Assembly (NCBI GenBank): GCA_028023455.1
Contig: JAQFVV010000252.1
Span: forward strand, 1,329,349-1,393,348
Source of the DNA: Epiperipatus broadwayi
Lineage: Eukaryota > Onychophora > Udeonychophora > Euonychophora > Peripatidae
Direction of reading: 5' to 3'
DNA length: 64,000 nucleotides
This document shows, piece after piece, positions 11,812 through 23,790 of the stretch (its first letter is position 1; each line of letters begins with the position of its first letter). Below the pieces are notes generated by a model. It was not told the DNA's origin. It searched no databases and was given only the letters and a program-made list of their open reading frames with translations. Position numbers and translations under genes: made by a program.

Positions 11812-14800
11812 GGAAGATAACAATTCTGAAATTATTTCCATCGGCCAAGAGTATACTAATTTTCAGAAAGATATAAACCAAAAAATGAAAAAATCAATAT
11901 AAACAAAGATCTATTAGAACAATTTTCTATTAAAATATTAGATATATCAGAATTATCAGACTACAGATGAAAATGAAAATGAAGATTCCTCAATTAGGAA
12001 AGAAAAAAACATTAAAAGTTAATAGTAACATACCTACAGATTATTAATTTATTGTCAGATGAAAATACATCTATTACTGATGAAGTAAATAAATCATTCA
12101 TATTATGATGGATTTCAATGTAACTTAATCTCAGACAATGCTTCTGATATCCCAGTAGAAGGACTTATCTCTTTCTTAGAAAAAATGGAAAATCAATAAT
12201 CTGGATAAACATCAGATTGATAGTTGATTTAAATTCTCACAATAGATTAATATTCCTTCCTTCCTGACTATTTATAAACATATCAATCATCTTGATTAAC
12301 TTTTTAGTTTATTAAACATGCTAATTAAAATTTATGCTTTTAATATCACAGTCCTAAACTCTGTGAAATAAATAAAATATCTTATTAAATTGTACAATTT
12401 TATTAAACCACATATACTAGGTCATCTTGGAACAAAAATATACAGCAATTCGCAATTATATCATTGCAACTATTTTCACATTCTATGTTGCTCTTTATGC
12501 TTAAGAATTTTCTTAACTCTATCAGCAGGTTCTGGGGATGTTATAAAAAATAATCTCTTTTTTAACTCTTTTAAAATGTTATACATTGACTTTAATATCT
12601 TAATAATTTAATTTACAACATCAACCATAATTCTTAATATAGTTTTTGTATATGTACTCCCAGACCAACTATAAGAAATAGGTTGATACTATATTATTTT
12701 TTCTCCTCATCCCCTCAGCCAGTGCTAATATCAAAAGATTTCAATATGGCTTATAATATATTTATCCCAAAATTGATTCATGCAATAAACTTTTCAATAA
12801 TGAGTGCTGAAAGATTATTATCTAATGACCCCTTCTCATTTCACAATCGCAAATAGTCTTCATTAATATATCTAGTATTTTACTCACCAATGCTTCATCA
12901 CTATATCAGTCTTTCTCTTATAAATTCCTTCTTTTTAAATCATTTAGCATTAATGGTTTTTCTCAAATTTGATTTTATTCATAGAATGATAATTTTAAAT
13001 CAAAGAACAATATGGATGCTTTTTCCACGGCGAACACTAGAATTTTTTTCTCTGAGATATATATATATACTTAAAATTCAAAACTTAGTAACGAATCCTG
13101 TTCAACATTGGAATACATTTGAAATGTAACTTTTTATACCATTGATTGGATCATTTGAAATGAACCTCTATCTAAGCTTTTAAAATTATTTAATGATCTA
13201 CACAAAAGAATAATTCAATCTAGATGTACATGAAGTAAATCTATCAAAGTTATTGCTCTAACAAAAGCTTTTACATCTGTCAGTGAATTATTAAAAGAAT
13301 ACATTGCAATTAAGAAAGCATATATATTTGAACAAACCTCACGTATAGTGTTGGGATTATATTTGTTGGGCTTTAGATATACTGCCTAAAAATAAGATAC
13401 CTGCTGTAATTAAAGTTTAAGATATCACCTCTGAATGAAACATGCAAATGCCAATCTACCTACACTATAAAAACAAATTGCAAAATGAAAAACATTTTAT
13501 ATCTATGCATAACTGAAAAACCTATAGGTAATCTTAATTATTCTTTATTCCCATTCCTATTATGTCAGTAATTTATTATTGCAGTCATTGCAAATCTTTG
13601 AAATATCCAAGGCCAACAGAAATGAACTCTATAACCAGCATAAAATTAACTATTTATGTGCAGGTTAATATAATAAACCGATAGTTCTAGAACTTGTCGA
13701 ATCATAGAAACCAACAGCTTATATGACAGAATATATGTGTGGGTGTGGTATATAATGTTTTAATGCTCATGTTTATTTAATGTTTTATGTTTATTATAAT
13801 GTGTGTGCCTAGGATATTATGTAATTATTATTTTATTCAAGAAAGAAATGAATTAGTTCTCTAATTAATTTTAAAGTATTTAAAATAAATTATTTTTGGA
13901 AATTAGTACTTGTTGGTCAATTCTTTTACTAATACCACTAATTAAAGCAGTTTATTATATTACTTTTTCAATTGAGCTAGTTGGGATATTCAGTCATGAA
14001 TTAATAGCTGTCATTCAGGGCATATTAACTGCTTCATGTAGTTAGCTGGCATCTGAAGTTTACTTCAAAACAAATAAAGTGCTTTGAATGACAGGGTTTG
14101 AATTCAGCAGTGGAATGAATTCTGTAGCTTTGGAAATGTTGCTGTAAATTATACCTTGTATAATTTTGGTTTAGCTATAGGTATTCTCTGGATATTATGC
14201 TTCTCTGCCTGAGGGACCGGTGTGATGCAATACTAAATTGCAGCTGGAATAGATCGAATTTATAATAAATAATTTGTCATATTTTATATGAAAGAAGTCA
14301 CCAATAATGTTTTCGCAATTTCGTTTTTTATTAAAGAGTAAAAAAACATTTTATTCTATATTTTTTATTCGATCTTTCTCCCACCGGGTTCAATATATAT
14401 AATGATTCTGGAAATTAACAAAACAGTTTTGGCTTAAATTAGAATCACTCAAATCAAATGATAAAAAAAATTCCACACAATATTTACTCTGCTACCTAAA
14501 CTTGAAGTTTTTTGTTAATGTCACATAAAAGTCCAGTTCTATGTGAGGTATATGCATATTTTGTTGGTTACCTTTTTTATAACATGAATCTTGACTTTAC
14601 CATGTGTTATATAAATAAATATCAGCTTATCTGAAAATCTTCTTTAAAAGAATAAACAAATCATTTTTTTTTTTTTGCTAAATTACAAATTAAATGTAGA
14701 ATGCTTATTTCTAATATATTGATCCAGCATGTCAGATATTTTAAATATTTTCAAAACTGTAGAAACCGGTTGGACAGTTTATCTGGAATATTGAGCAAAT

Positions 14801-15828
14801 TAACATCAGAATATTTGTGCTGATAAAATTGTAAAACAAAAAATAAAACATTAATATAACAGGTATTTTATTAACATGCGGGCGTACTGTTTCTTAACTA
14901 ATGCTTGAATTTAAAGTTGGAAATGTAAGGGATGTTATAATTCTTATTTGATTTTATAAAAACTACTTTTCTTGCAGTCTAAATTTATATAAATATAGCA
15001 ATAAAAAATGAATTTAATGTAAACAATAATTACATTTTCTAATTTTATTTTATTTTTAAAGTAGTAGTAGAAACTCTTATTACCATGGCTCTTGATTTTG
15101 CTTTTAATACTAATAAAGAAGTTACTGTAATTATATCATCTATGACCAGATTAATTTGGTTATGATTTTTTGTTATTAATAAACTTTAAAAGCAGTCAAT
15201 GAGTTGCATTTTGGAAATTGCTAAAAAATGCTGTAACAGATTTATTTGGTGTCAAAGGAGAATTGATTGGCCAACTCACATATATCTAGCCTAACCAGAA
15301 ATCTCTAAAGAAGTCTATGTATCTTTGAAACAAAATGTTTTTAATTCTATTTTAAGTATATTTTGATCATTAATGCACAACTAGGCTCTTTTTATTGTGT
15401 CTGACTGTTTAGCCAATTTTAGGATTAATGCCAATTTTTTTATTAAAATATGTATATGGATGTATAAACACATTTTACTGTGTATTAAAATTTAGCCATA
15501 CATTACTACTGCTATATCATTACTAATTTTATAATATATAACTTATTAGCCATGAACAAAACTGCTTCAAAATGTATGTATTGTCCTATAGCTCCATCTA
15601 TATTTCTATGATATTCTATGGGCATAGTTAAGTTCTAATTCCAATTGTTTCTTTATTTAATTACTTTTAGTCAAAATAATATGAAAGTAACTATATAAAC
15701 AAATAACTGGAAATAGATTTTGAAAAGGATCATAGAAGGTTGCCAAAACTTGAATGAATTATATGATGATATCAACTAAACCTGAATACATTATTACAAA
15801 AACTGACTAATCAATTTCATAAAAATAT
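11812..15828. other. AT-rich noncoding DNA
   Basis: No gene was recognised. Open frames at 12.39-12.61 and 12.89-13.13 kb have low-complexity composition and no motif. Around 12.19 kb the string IRLIVDLNSHNRL can be read and loosely recalls a reverse transcriptase segment, but nothing around it supports that. A patch at 14.0-14.25 kb is less AT-rich and carries a TGTCATTCA...TGAATGACA inverted pair; it may be an old repeat. Confidence 0.4.
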
Positions 15829-15964
15829 TTTAACATACTAAGAAAACAATGCCCACTTTCTTGTATCAATGCCAATATATTAATCAACCAAAATATTATC
15901 TATTGGTTGAGAAAGATATTGGTATTGATATGAGAAAGTAAGTATTGTTTTCAAGTTTGTTAAG
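15829..15964. repeat. Long hairpin, about 60-bp arms
   Basis: The left arm (about 15829-15890) and right arm (about 15903-15964) are imperfect reverse complements: AACAATGCCCACTTTCTTGT opposite a sequence ending AAAGTAAGTATTGTTTTC, with TCAACCA opposite TGGTTGA next to a 12-nt loop. The size and mismatch pattern fit either a tiny palindromic MITE or a pre-miRNA-like fold; no expression information is available. Confidence 0.6.
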
Positions 15965-16149
15965 AAATGATTTTTTGGAGAATCTACTTGTTGGAATAAT
16001 TGTAGTGATCTATTCAGACTTAGTTATAAGTTCAGCATTATATATTTAATAGCCATAATTCATTTATGAGCCTATTAAAACTATTAGAATATATTATATA
16101 TGGATATAGAATAATTTGATCCATAGAACAGAAGGGATTTCTTAAGAAC

Positions 16150-17250
16150 ATTATAATAATAAATACGTTGGTGTTTTTTTTATATACTAATCATTTTTGC
16201 ATATTTATTTTTTGAGCATTTCTTTGCAAATCACATCTGATACAAATATTTGTATATAATTTAAACTAGAAAAAGATCTTTCAATAGTTTCTGGATAATC
16301 ACATAGCTAGTTGATAAAGACATCTCAAGACTGATGTAACTACAGTGTAATAACTAATCACTTCTCTTTACTATTGAATAGTATGTTTCCCATATAACTC
16401 TATCAGATAATACACTTTTTCAACTATCTTTTTAGACATTTTTTCCAACACTAAAATGGTTTCTTTATCTAATTTTACTTATATTTTTCATCTGTCTTAA
16501 ATCATATGTATTATGTAAAGGTAGTAGTTAGTTACACAGCAGTTTTGATTAATATTATTTAACTGTTTAAAATTTTTTATCATATGTCTGTTGATAAACT
16601 CCATTATTATCTATTTCCTTAATTAACTTATTTATTTATATCGTATTCATTAAAATTAAAGGTTATTACACAATTTTTCTACTTGTTAAAACTTTTTCAT
16701 GATATTTATTTTCACATCTGTAACAATATGTAAAAACTGCATCATAATTTGTTTCTAGTCAAACACTCTAAAGTTAATTTTATTAACATAAATATTATTT
16801 CTAATGCAAATTTTTTTTATATTTATATCTTAGCCATGTTCTTAAAAAAGATAATTCTCTGATTATTTAATATATTTTGCAGATAGGGTAACCCCTAAGC
16901 TCCCTAACATTCTTAGATCAATAGTCATCACATCAAGTCTTTAGTGCATGCCATTAGAATCTGAAATTTTTTTGTTGTCTCTATGCTTCTAATTGCCATC
17001 TTATTTATACATCTTACATGTAATCTTTTAAACCTCTTATATACCATTATTTGTAATAGCATAAAATAAAGTTATGATTCTGATGCAGTACTATTTTAGC
17101 TTAAGATTTAACAATTTTTACAATTTTTTATCTCTCGATCATTCTCAAGCATACATCATATATTTCTGTTTCATTTGATTCAAATTGTGATTCTTTGCTC
17201 TCTTGTGTACATACTTCTTTCTATTTTATCAACCCTGATTTTTTTCCCAA
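16150..17250 (-). pseudogene. Decayed hAT-family transposase, C-terminal part
   Basis: On the minus strand the codons at 16262-16282 read ERSFSSL, followed in frame by NYIQIFVSDVICKEML. In hAT transposases the C-terminal dimerisation region has an (A)ERSFS.L..IK...RS.M...RL block, and this segment matches it in order and spacing. Upstream on the same strand (higher coordinates) the sequence is broken by many stops. The only longer readable piece, near 17.15-17.22 kb, contains SQFESNETEIYDVCLRMIER, which I cannot assign. RNase-H-fold catalytic residues were not located, so the gene is dead. Limits are approximate; only the 16.2-16.33 kb part is well supported. Confidence 0.5.
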
Positions 17251-18869
17251 CATAATTTTCATGATGTTTTTTTTATTTTTAAAAATATTCCTATTCTATT
17301 TTCTTCTTAACTTTATACAATAAATATTTTTTTGATGAATATAATATCCAAACTTACAAGCAAATATATAATACAAATAAATAAAGTGTCATAGGATAAA
17401 TAACAAGACATCTTGCAATGTTTAATAGCCAAATAAAATTTAAAAAATAACTGATTTGAAATTAAAACAAAAGTTTTATTTGAAAAAAAGCTTTATTTCT
17501 AAAATAATGTTTGACCATTTTCTATATAAATCAACAATTTTTAATATTTCAAGTAAAGTATAAAGATATTAAATTACACAGAAATTGAATTTCATTTTTA
17601 AAACAAATGTAATATGCTGCCATGATATATTTAAGAGAATGTTTTTTTTTTTTTTGCTTAAAAACTATTTAGAGGCTTTTAGTGTAAGCTAACATGCTAT
17701 AAACTTTATCTAATGCATAATTCATCTGGTAATATATATATATAATTTTTGTATATTTTCTTAATCTCTTTTTTTATTTTGAGCCATAAATAGTCCTGAT
17801 TATTCTATCACATTTTTGTCAATATCTAAATAATGCTAAATATTCTTTCTTATAAAATTTATGACCCATATCTATAATTTGCATCTATCCAAAAATGTGA
17901 TCACCATTTATTTTATAATCTATAAATATTACCTATATTTCTGCTAATATTTTGTCTTTGCTGGAGCATACTTAAAATTTACTTGTAATAACATGAGAAG
18001 AGTTATTGAATTATTATAATCTGAATGCAAATAAATATTTCATAGAGTTAAAAAATTATAGTTACTTCTGGAAACAAAAAAATAATAATGATTTCAATTA
18101 TTAAGACTTTAACTAGACATATTTACATTTTAAATTACTTTTAATATAGTAGATATAATGATTTACAATATTTTTTTCTGCACTCAAAAACTTTGACAAC
18201 AATTTAAGATAATAATCACTACCAATCATATATTAAACTAGAAATTATCTCTTGCCCATATATATGTAAAAAAAATTGTATTGTTTTTGTTTTTAATCAA
18301 TCATTTGAAAGCAGTAATAATTGTGTTTAAATTACTTTCGTTGTTAGTAATACTTAGTCTCTGGCATTTTCATCAATAATAGTTTTGCTTTCGTTTTTTT
18401 TCCTTTGGTTTTAAATTAAAATTTTAATGTTTCTACCATCTTTGATTAATAATAAATCATATTCATTTTTTATATACATTAAGAATTTGTTTTGCTATAT
18501 TTGCAAATTATTTTAATCTTAACATATACTTTCATAATTTAATTCTTTTTCTAATAAAGCAGTTATAGTTTTATTCAATAGGGATTTAATATTAATTTAA
18601 CGAAATGTTTTGATAATTAAAAACGTCATTTTCAATTTGTAGAAGTTTCTTGAATTATATTTTATTATTTTCGCAATCGATTTAAATGAAAGTAGAAATA
18701 CAATATAGTATTGAAAATTGCTATTTTTGAAAGCAGTTTGTTTCAATAGAAAGTTTTCTATTTTTAAAATGATACGAAAGCCATCAAAATAAATTTTATA
18801 AAATGTTAATATAATTTTTATTTAAAAATTAATATATTAATATAAAATGAGTTTTTTATAATTTTTTCT
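17251..18869. other. AT-rich noncoding DNA
   Basis: No gene or organised repeat was recognised, only homopolymer and TA runs (for example at 17.64 and 17.73 kb). Confidence 0.5.
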
Positions 18870-20829
18870 ATTATGTTTTAATTATGATAGAATGACAGCC
18901 TGTTAAGCTAATTGCGCAGACGCTGTGAGAATGTTATTAATAAATGAATACCTTCGAACAACCACATGATATAGTATTTATATAAGAGTAAAAGGAATCC
19001 TCTTACTCTTACGACTCAAATGTTTATATATGAGCAAATCTAAAGTAGTTGTAACGAAGGCGTGACTACATAATAGTCACTTTAAATTACTATATATAAT
19101 GTCTGTATGAATGACGCCAATGAAATTTTCTAGAATTTACTAAACGCCACTCTAAATGAAACTAAATCATATACATGAATAAGCATTTATTTTATAATGT
19201 CTTGCATGCGATTATAATTACGATAGAATGACAGCCTGTTAAGCTAATTGCGCAGACGCTGTGAGAATGTTATTAATAAATGAATACCTTCGAACAACCA
19301 CATGATATAGTATTTATATAAGAGTAAAAGGAATCCTCTTACTCTTACGACTCAAATGTTTATATATGAGCAAATCTAAAGTAGTTGTAATGAAGGCGTG
19401 ACTACATAATAGTCACTTTAAATTACTATATATAATGTCTGTTTGAATGATGCCAATGAAATTTTCTAGAATTTACTAAACACCACTCTAAAGAAACTAA
19501 ATCATATACATGAATAAGCATTTATTTTATAACGTCTTGCGTGCGATTATAATTACGATAGAATGACAGCCTGTTAAGCTAATTGCGCAGACGCTGTGAA
19601 AATGTTATTAATAAATGAATAACTTCGAACAACCACATGATATAGTATTTATATAAGAGTAAAAGGAATCCTCTTACTCTTATGATTCAAATGTTTATAT
19701 ATGAGCAAATCTAAAGTAGTTGTAATGAAGGCATCACTACATAATAGTCACTTTAAATTACCATATATAATGTCTGTATGAATGACGCCAATGAAATTTT
19801 CTAGAATTTACTAAACGCCACTCTAAACGAAACTAAATCATATACATGAATAAGCATTTATTTTATAACGTCTTGCGTGCGATTATAATTACGATAGAAT
19901 GACAGCCTGTTAAGCTAATTGCGCAGACGCTGTGAGAATGTTATTAATAAATGAATACCTTCGAACGACCACATGATATAGTATTTATATAAGAGTAAAA
20001 GGAATCCTCTTACTCTTACGACTCAAATGTTTATATATGAGCAAATCTAAAGTAGTTGTAACGAAGGCGTCTGCGCAATTAGCTTAACAGGCTGTCATTC
20101 TATAGTAATTATAATCGCACGCAAGACGTTATAAAATAAATGCTTATTCATGTATATGATTTAGTTTCGTTTAGAGTGGCGTTTAGTAAATTCTAGAAAA
20201 TTTCATTGGCGTCATTCATACAGACATTATATATAGTAATTTAAAGTGACTATTATGTAGTCACGCCTTCGTTACAACTACTTTAGATTTGCTCGTATAT
20301 AAACATTTGAGTCATAAGAGTAAGAGGATTTCTTTCACTCTTATATAAATACTATATCATGTGGTTGTTCGAAGGTATTCATTTATTAATAACATTCTCA
20401 CAGCGTCTGCACAATTAGCTTAACAGGCTGTCATTCTATAGTAATTATAATCGCACGCAAGACGTTATAAAATAAATGCTTATTCATGTATATGATTTAG
20501 TTTCGTTTAGAGTAGCGTTTAGTAAATTCTAGAAAATTTCATTGGTGTCATTCATACAGACATTATATATAGTAATTTAAAGTGACTATTATGTAGTCAC
20601 GCCTTCGTTACAACTACTTTAGATTTGCTCATATATAAACATTTGAGTCATAAAAGTAAGAGGATTCATTTTACTCTTATATAAATACTATATCATGTGG
20701 TTGTTCGAAGGTATTCATTTATTAATAACATTCTTACAGCGTCTGCGCAATTAGCTTAACAGGCTGTCATTCTATCGTAATTATAATCGCACGCAAGACG
20801 TTATAAAATAAATGCTTATTATGTTTTAA
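18870..20829. repeat. Array 1: 336-bp units, direct then inverted, with flanking 12-bp duplication
   Basis: Direct units run 18886-19221, 19222-19556 and 19557-19892 (336, 335, 336 bp), each opening GATAGAATGACAGCCTGTTA, followed by a truncated direct unit 19893 to about 20066. At 20067-20070 the shared word GCGT joins it to the opposite strand: a 38-bp inverted piece, full inverted units 20105-20440 and 20441-20776, and a 44-bp partial unit ending ATAAATGCTTATT at 20820. The 12-mer ATTATGTTTTAA occurs in direct orientation at 18870-18881 and 20818-20829, like a target-site duplication. Units are highly similar. No open frame; each unit has a 9-bp hairpin (TAAGAGTAA...TTACTCTTA) and a GTGACTA...TAGTCAC hairpin. 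Related to array 2 at 55.3 kb. Possibly a Penelope-like or other non-autonomous retroelement, but unassigned. Confidence 0.85.
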
Positions 20830-20952
20830 ATAACTTTTGTAAAAATATTTAAAAAAATTATATAATTTTTTTATTTATTTATAAATATGTTGTCCATTCT
20901 CCCTTTTTATTTGATTTAATCCTTATATATATAGAGAGAGATATTATACTAT

Positions 20953-21162
20953 ATGTATGACATCTTAATATTTTATTTCCCATTAAGTAATAGAGGGCGC
21001 TCACATATTTTCAGACATTTATACGATACAATTGTTATTAGAGAAAATAACGGTGTATGGCTTTATTGCCCAGAAGTTCATAAGAAGTTTGAGCATCAGA
21101 CTAAATCAGTCAAATCATGCAGGATCATGTATGATGATTACAGTCAGTTAAGAAAAATCTAA
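20953..21162 (+). pseudogene. Possible FLYWCH-type zinc-finger remnant
   Basis: A 69-codon frame reads SNRGRSHIFRHLYDTIVIRE then NNGVWLYCP and EVHKK. FLYWCH domains, common in animal Mutator-like transposons and host proteins, have G...L...GY.Y......W.C. The order G, L/I/F, Y, W, C is recognisable here, but the second Cys and the final His-x-His pair are not convincing. The frame lies about 120 bp past the end of array 1. It is either a decayed transposon fragment or a chance likeness. Confidence 0.28.
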
Positions 21163-21799
21163 GATCTTAATATTTTATGGAAAAGATTAAATTGAAAGAT
21201 GACAATATCATATTTGTATGGAAAAAGTGGAAGAATATAAATAGTATATAGGTATTTTGTTACATGTAAATATGAATTATAGATAGATGGAAATTAGAAG
21301 AAAGGCAAACAAAGTGGAACTGATCAAAAATTTGATGCGTCTCATATATGGGTAGAATTATTTAAAAAGTGCGGTGGTGTTTGTTGTAATATTTGAAAAT
21401 GATTTACTTTGTATTAGTCAGGTAACTAAAAAAAAAATTTAATAGAATACAAAAAGATTGATAAATATGAATTGGATGAACAATTGTGGACAGCAGATGA
21501 GCCTATAATATCAAATGTGAAATTTGGCAGAATTCTTTTTTTTTTTATGAAAAAAAAATTAAAAGTAAACAAAATGTTTGGAAAGATGCAATATGTGAAT
21601 GAAAATAGATTAATGTTTAGTTGGTTCATTTGAAAAAGAGACAAACATATGTGGCAATGTGTGGAGATGAATATTATAGATGCAGAAGTATGAGAAAAGG
21701 GAAAAGACGATAGTTAAGCTGATAAAAGAAAAAGAATTAGAATTATGGTAGAAGAATAAGAGTAAAAAACAATTTTGAGATATATAAGAATAAAAATTA
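21163..21799. other. Noncoding DNA, unassigned
   Basis: Purine-rich on the plus strand with scattered codon-like stretches but many stops; possibly the continuation of a decayed transposon from 20.95 kb. No motif was identified. The overlapping minus-strand frames at 21.43-21.83 kb are pyrimidine-rich shadows. Confidence 0.35.
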
Positions 21800-22183
21800 T
21801 AAACCACTAAACATCTCATGATAACCATTCTTTATGCTTACAAAGTTGTTTAAACAGAGACAAAACTCTCCATATAGTAGTGTCATTCTGTGCAAGCCAG
21901 AGTAATCAATGGATGCAAGAAGGTGTGTGCATAAAATCCCCATATAATGCCTACTCATCTAATATCCCCACCCTAGTTTCTAGCTTGTGGCTTTCATCAA
22001 TGAGGAGCTTCAGATCTGAGAGCACAGCACCTAGATCTTAGGATTTAATTCAACCTTCCAGCAGCCAACCTTATTAGTTAACTATAAAGCTTTGAGTGGT
22101 GGTATTGTATGGAGAGTTTTGCCTCTGTTTAAGCAACTTGTGTAAGCATAAAGAAGGGTAATCATGTGATGTTTAGTGGTTTA
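21800..22183. repeat. FB-A repeat, copy 3 (complete fold-back)
   Basis: A 384-bp element whose two ends are inverted copies: TAAACCACTAAACATC at 21800-21815 and its exact complement at 22168-22183. Similarity continues inward through ACCATTCTTTATGCTTACA and CAGAGACAAAACTCTCCATA. The interior contains the family's TTTCTAGCTTGTGG and GATCTTAGGAT blocks. The same end sequence is seen at 48.84 kb (TTAACCATTAAACATCACAT), which supports it as the true terminus. Confidence 0.7.
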
Positions 22184-22558
22184 GTACCAATCCTGCCTGT
22201 GGTTATTAAAGTACCAAAAACATCAAAAAGTATGGATGCTGAACTGAATTCAGATCTATATAACTATACAAACTAATGAGCTGGAATTGAAAACATTATT
22301 GTGTTTTCAAATCTTATATAGTTAGATAATAGGGTAAAAGGTGGCTGCTGGAGGGTTGCATTAGATCCTAAGATCTAGTCACAGTGATCTCAGATCCAAG
22401 CTCCTCATTGAAGAAAGCCACAAACTAGAAACTAGTCTAGGAATATTGGATGAATAGGAACTTGATGGGGATTTTATGTACAAACCTTCTTGTATCTATT
22501 GATTACTTTGGATGCACTGAGTGGTGCTACTGTATGAAGAGTTTTGCCTCTGTTTAAT
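22184..22558. repeat. FB-A repeat, copy 4
   Basis: Follows copy 3 directly. It carries the same blocks as copies 1 and 2 in the same order: GGTTATTAAAGTACCAAAAA, GAATTGAAAACATTATTGTG, GATCTCAGATCCAAGCTCCT, CCACAAACTAGAAACTAG, then the right arm AAACCTTCTTGTATCTATTG...GTGGTGCTACTGTATG and GCCTCTGTTTAA. It has no left arm of its own, so copies 3 and 4 may together be one larger unit. Confidence 0.65.
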
Positions 22559-23399
22559 AAAAATTATATATGAAAAATGATAAGTGGAAAAAGTAGAGAT
22601 TTTCTGTTTTTTTTTTTTTTTAAGTCTGTAAGATAAACATAGTGGAAATGCAAATAAGATATTACAATTAAAATACAGATTTTTATATTAAAATGGAATG
22701 GGAGAAAAAACAATTATACTAATACTAAAATAAAGATTGATTATTATGGGATTGAAAGGACATAATAGGGGTGAAAGTAATTATTTGAATGTGTGAGCAT
22801 GCATTGTATGTTATGCAATATTTTCAAAGATTGGGAATATGTAAATTTGCTGATAGAATTTCTTCATTTATGGATTATTCTCAAAATAATTAGTTTAATT
22901 CATGTTTTGCTGAAGATTATTTAAAAAATGAATGAATGATAAAATTTATATTACTAAATTCTATTAACTACCTCTAAACAAACTGTCTAGTTTTAGAAAC
23001 TTGAATCATTCATAGAGCATTTACAGCACAATGATTTAACACATCATGATTTTCTGCAAATTTTTATATGAGGTTGCATCCGTTTGTTTGTTTGTTTGTT
23101 TTTTTTTTTTTTTGGATTTTATTAGAGAGTGTAAATTTAATTTTTTTAAATTTTACATATCTGTGAAAAACTTTTTTAAATCTTTATTACTCTATACTTA
23201 TTCTAGCCACTATTTATAAATAATATCATTCACTCTCTCTTAATAAATGTAAAATGCATTTAAATGAAAACAAAACTTTTTTATTACAGTTAACAATAAT
23301 ATTGCTTTTATTTGGAGATTTATTTCTAGATAGACATCATGCTTTCTTTATTATATTTATTACATCTTTCATTGGCATTTTCAAAAAAAGATTAATAAT
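22559..23399. other. AT-rich noncoding DNA
   Basis: Contains poly-T runs at about 22.60 and 23.10 kb, the second preceded by GTTTGTTTGTTTGTTT. No gene or organised repeat seen. Confidence 0.45.
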
Positions 23400-23790
23400 A
23401 TCAAGTAATTTATTGATGATGAGTTTATAAACAGTTTGGACATTGTAAACTATGTAATACTTCATGGACCCTGAGTTCCACAATCTGCCACTTTATCACT
23501 ACACCAGAGTATGCAGGACAAAAAATATAAATGAATGGTTTATTGCTAGGTAGTTGATGAGACTTCTCTGCAATAAGAATGGCAAAGATAGGTCACCATT
23601 CATGGATTTTGATCTTCAAACTTCCACATTCTACTACATTACCAAATCATGCCAAAAAGTTGTAACTGAATAGATTATTACTTGATAGTTCATAAGGAGT
23701 TTGAGTAAGGGAAGTGACAAAGCTAGGTCATGATATATTGAACTTGAGCTCTGAAATTCACCACTCCCCCATTTCACCAAATCATTTAAC
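23400..23790 (-). repeat. Tandem trimer of a tRNA-like, about 132-bp unit (SINE-like)
   Basis: Three diverged units start near 23402, 23534 and 23667. On the minus strand each has a segment like a tRNA A box (TCTGGTGTAGTGATAAAG in one, GATTTGGTGAAATGGGGGAG in another), followed about 30-40 nt later by a B-box-like segment (CAGGGTCCATGAAG, CTCAAGTTCAATATATC). The GGTGTAGTGG type of A box and a following TTCGAT-type B box are typical of tRNA-derived SINE heads. Divergence among units is high, so the array is old. None can fold as an intact tRNA as far as I can see. Confidence 0.45.

Noticed and set aside
12180-12260. IRLIVDLNSHNRL, resembling a reverse transcriptase segment
   Set aside because: Single short match with stops around it and no neighbouring RT motif.
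18886-19221. Hammerhead ribozyme in the 336-bp unit, as found in some Penelope-like elements and retrozymes
   Set aside because: I looked on both strands for the CUGANGA and GAAA core in proper order and did not find it.
18886-20776. CRISPR-like or simple satellite interpretation of the 336-bp array
   Set aside because: Units are long and contiguous without spacers, and the array inverts and has flanking duplications, which neither CRISPR nor a plain satellite explains.
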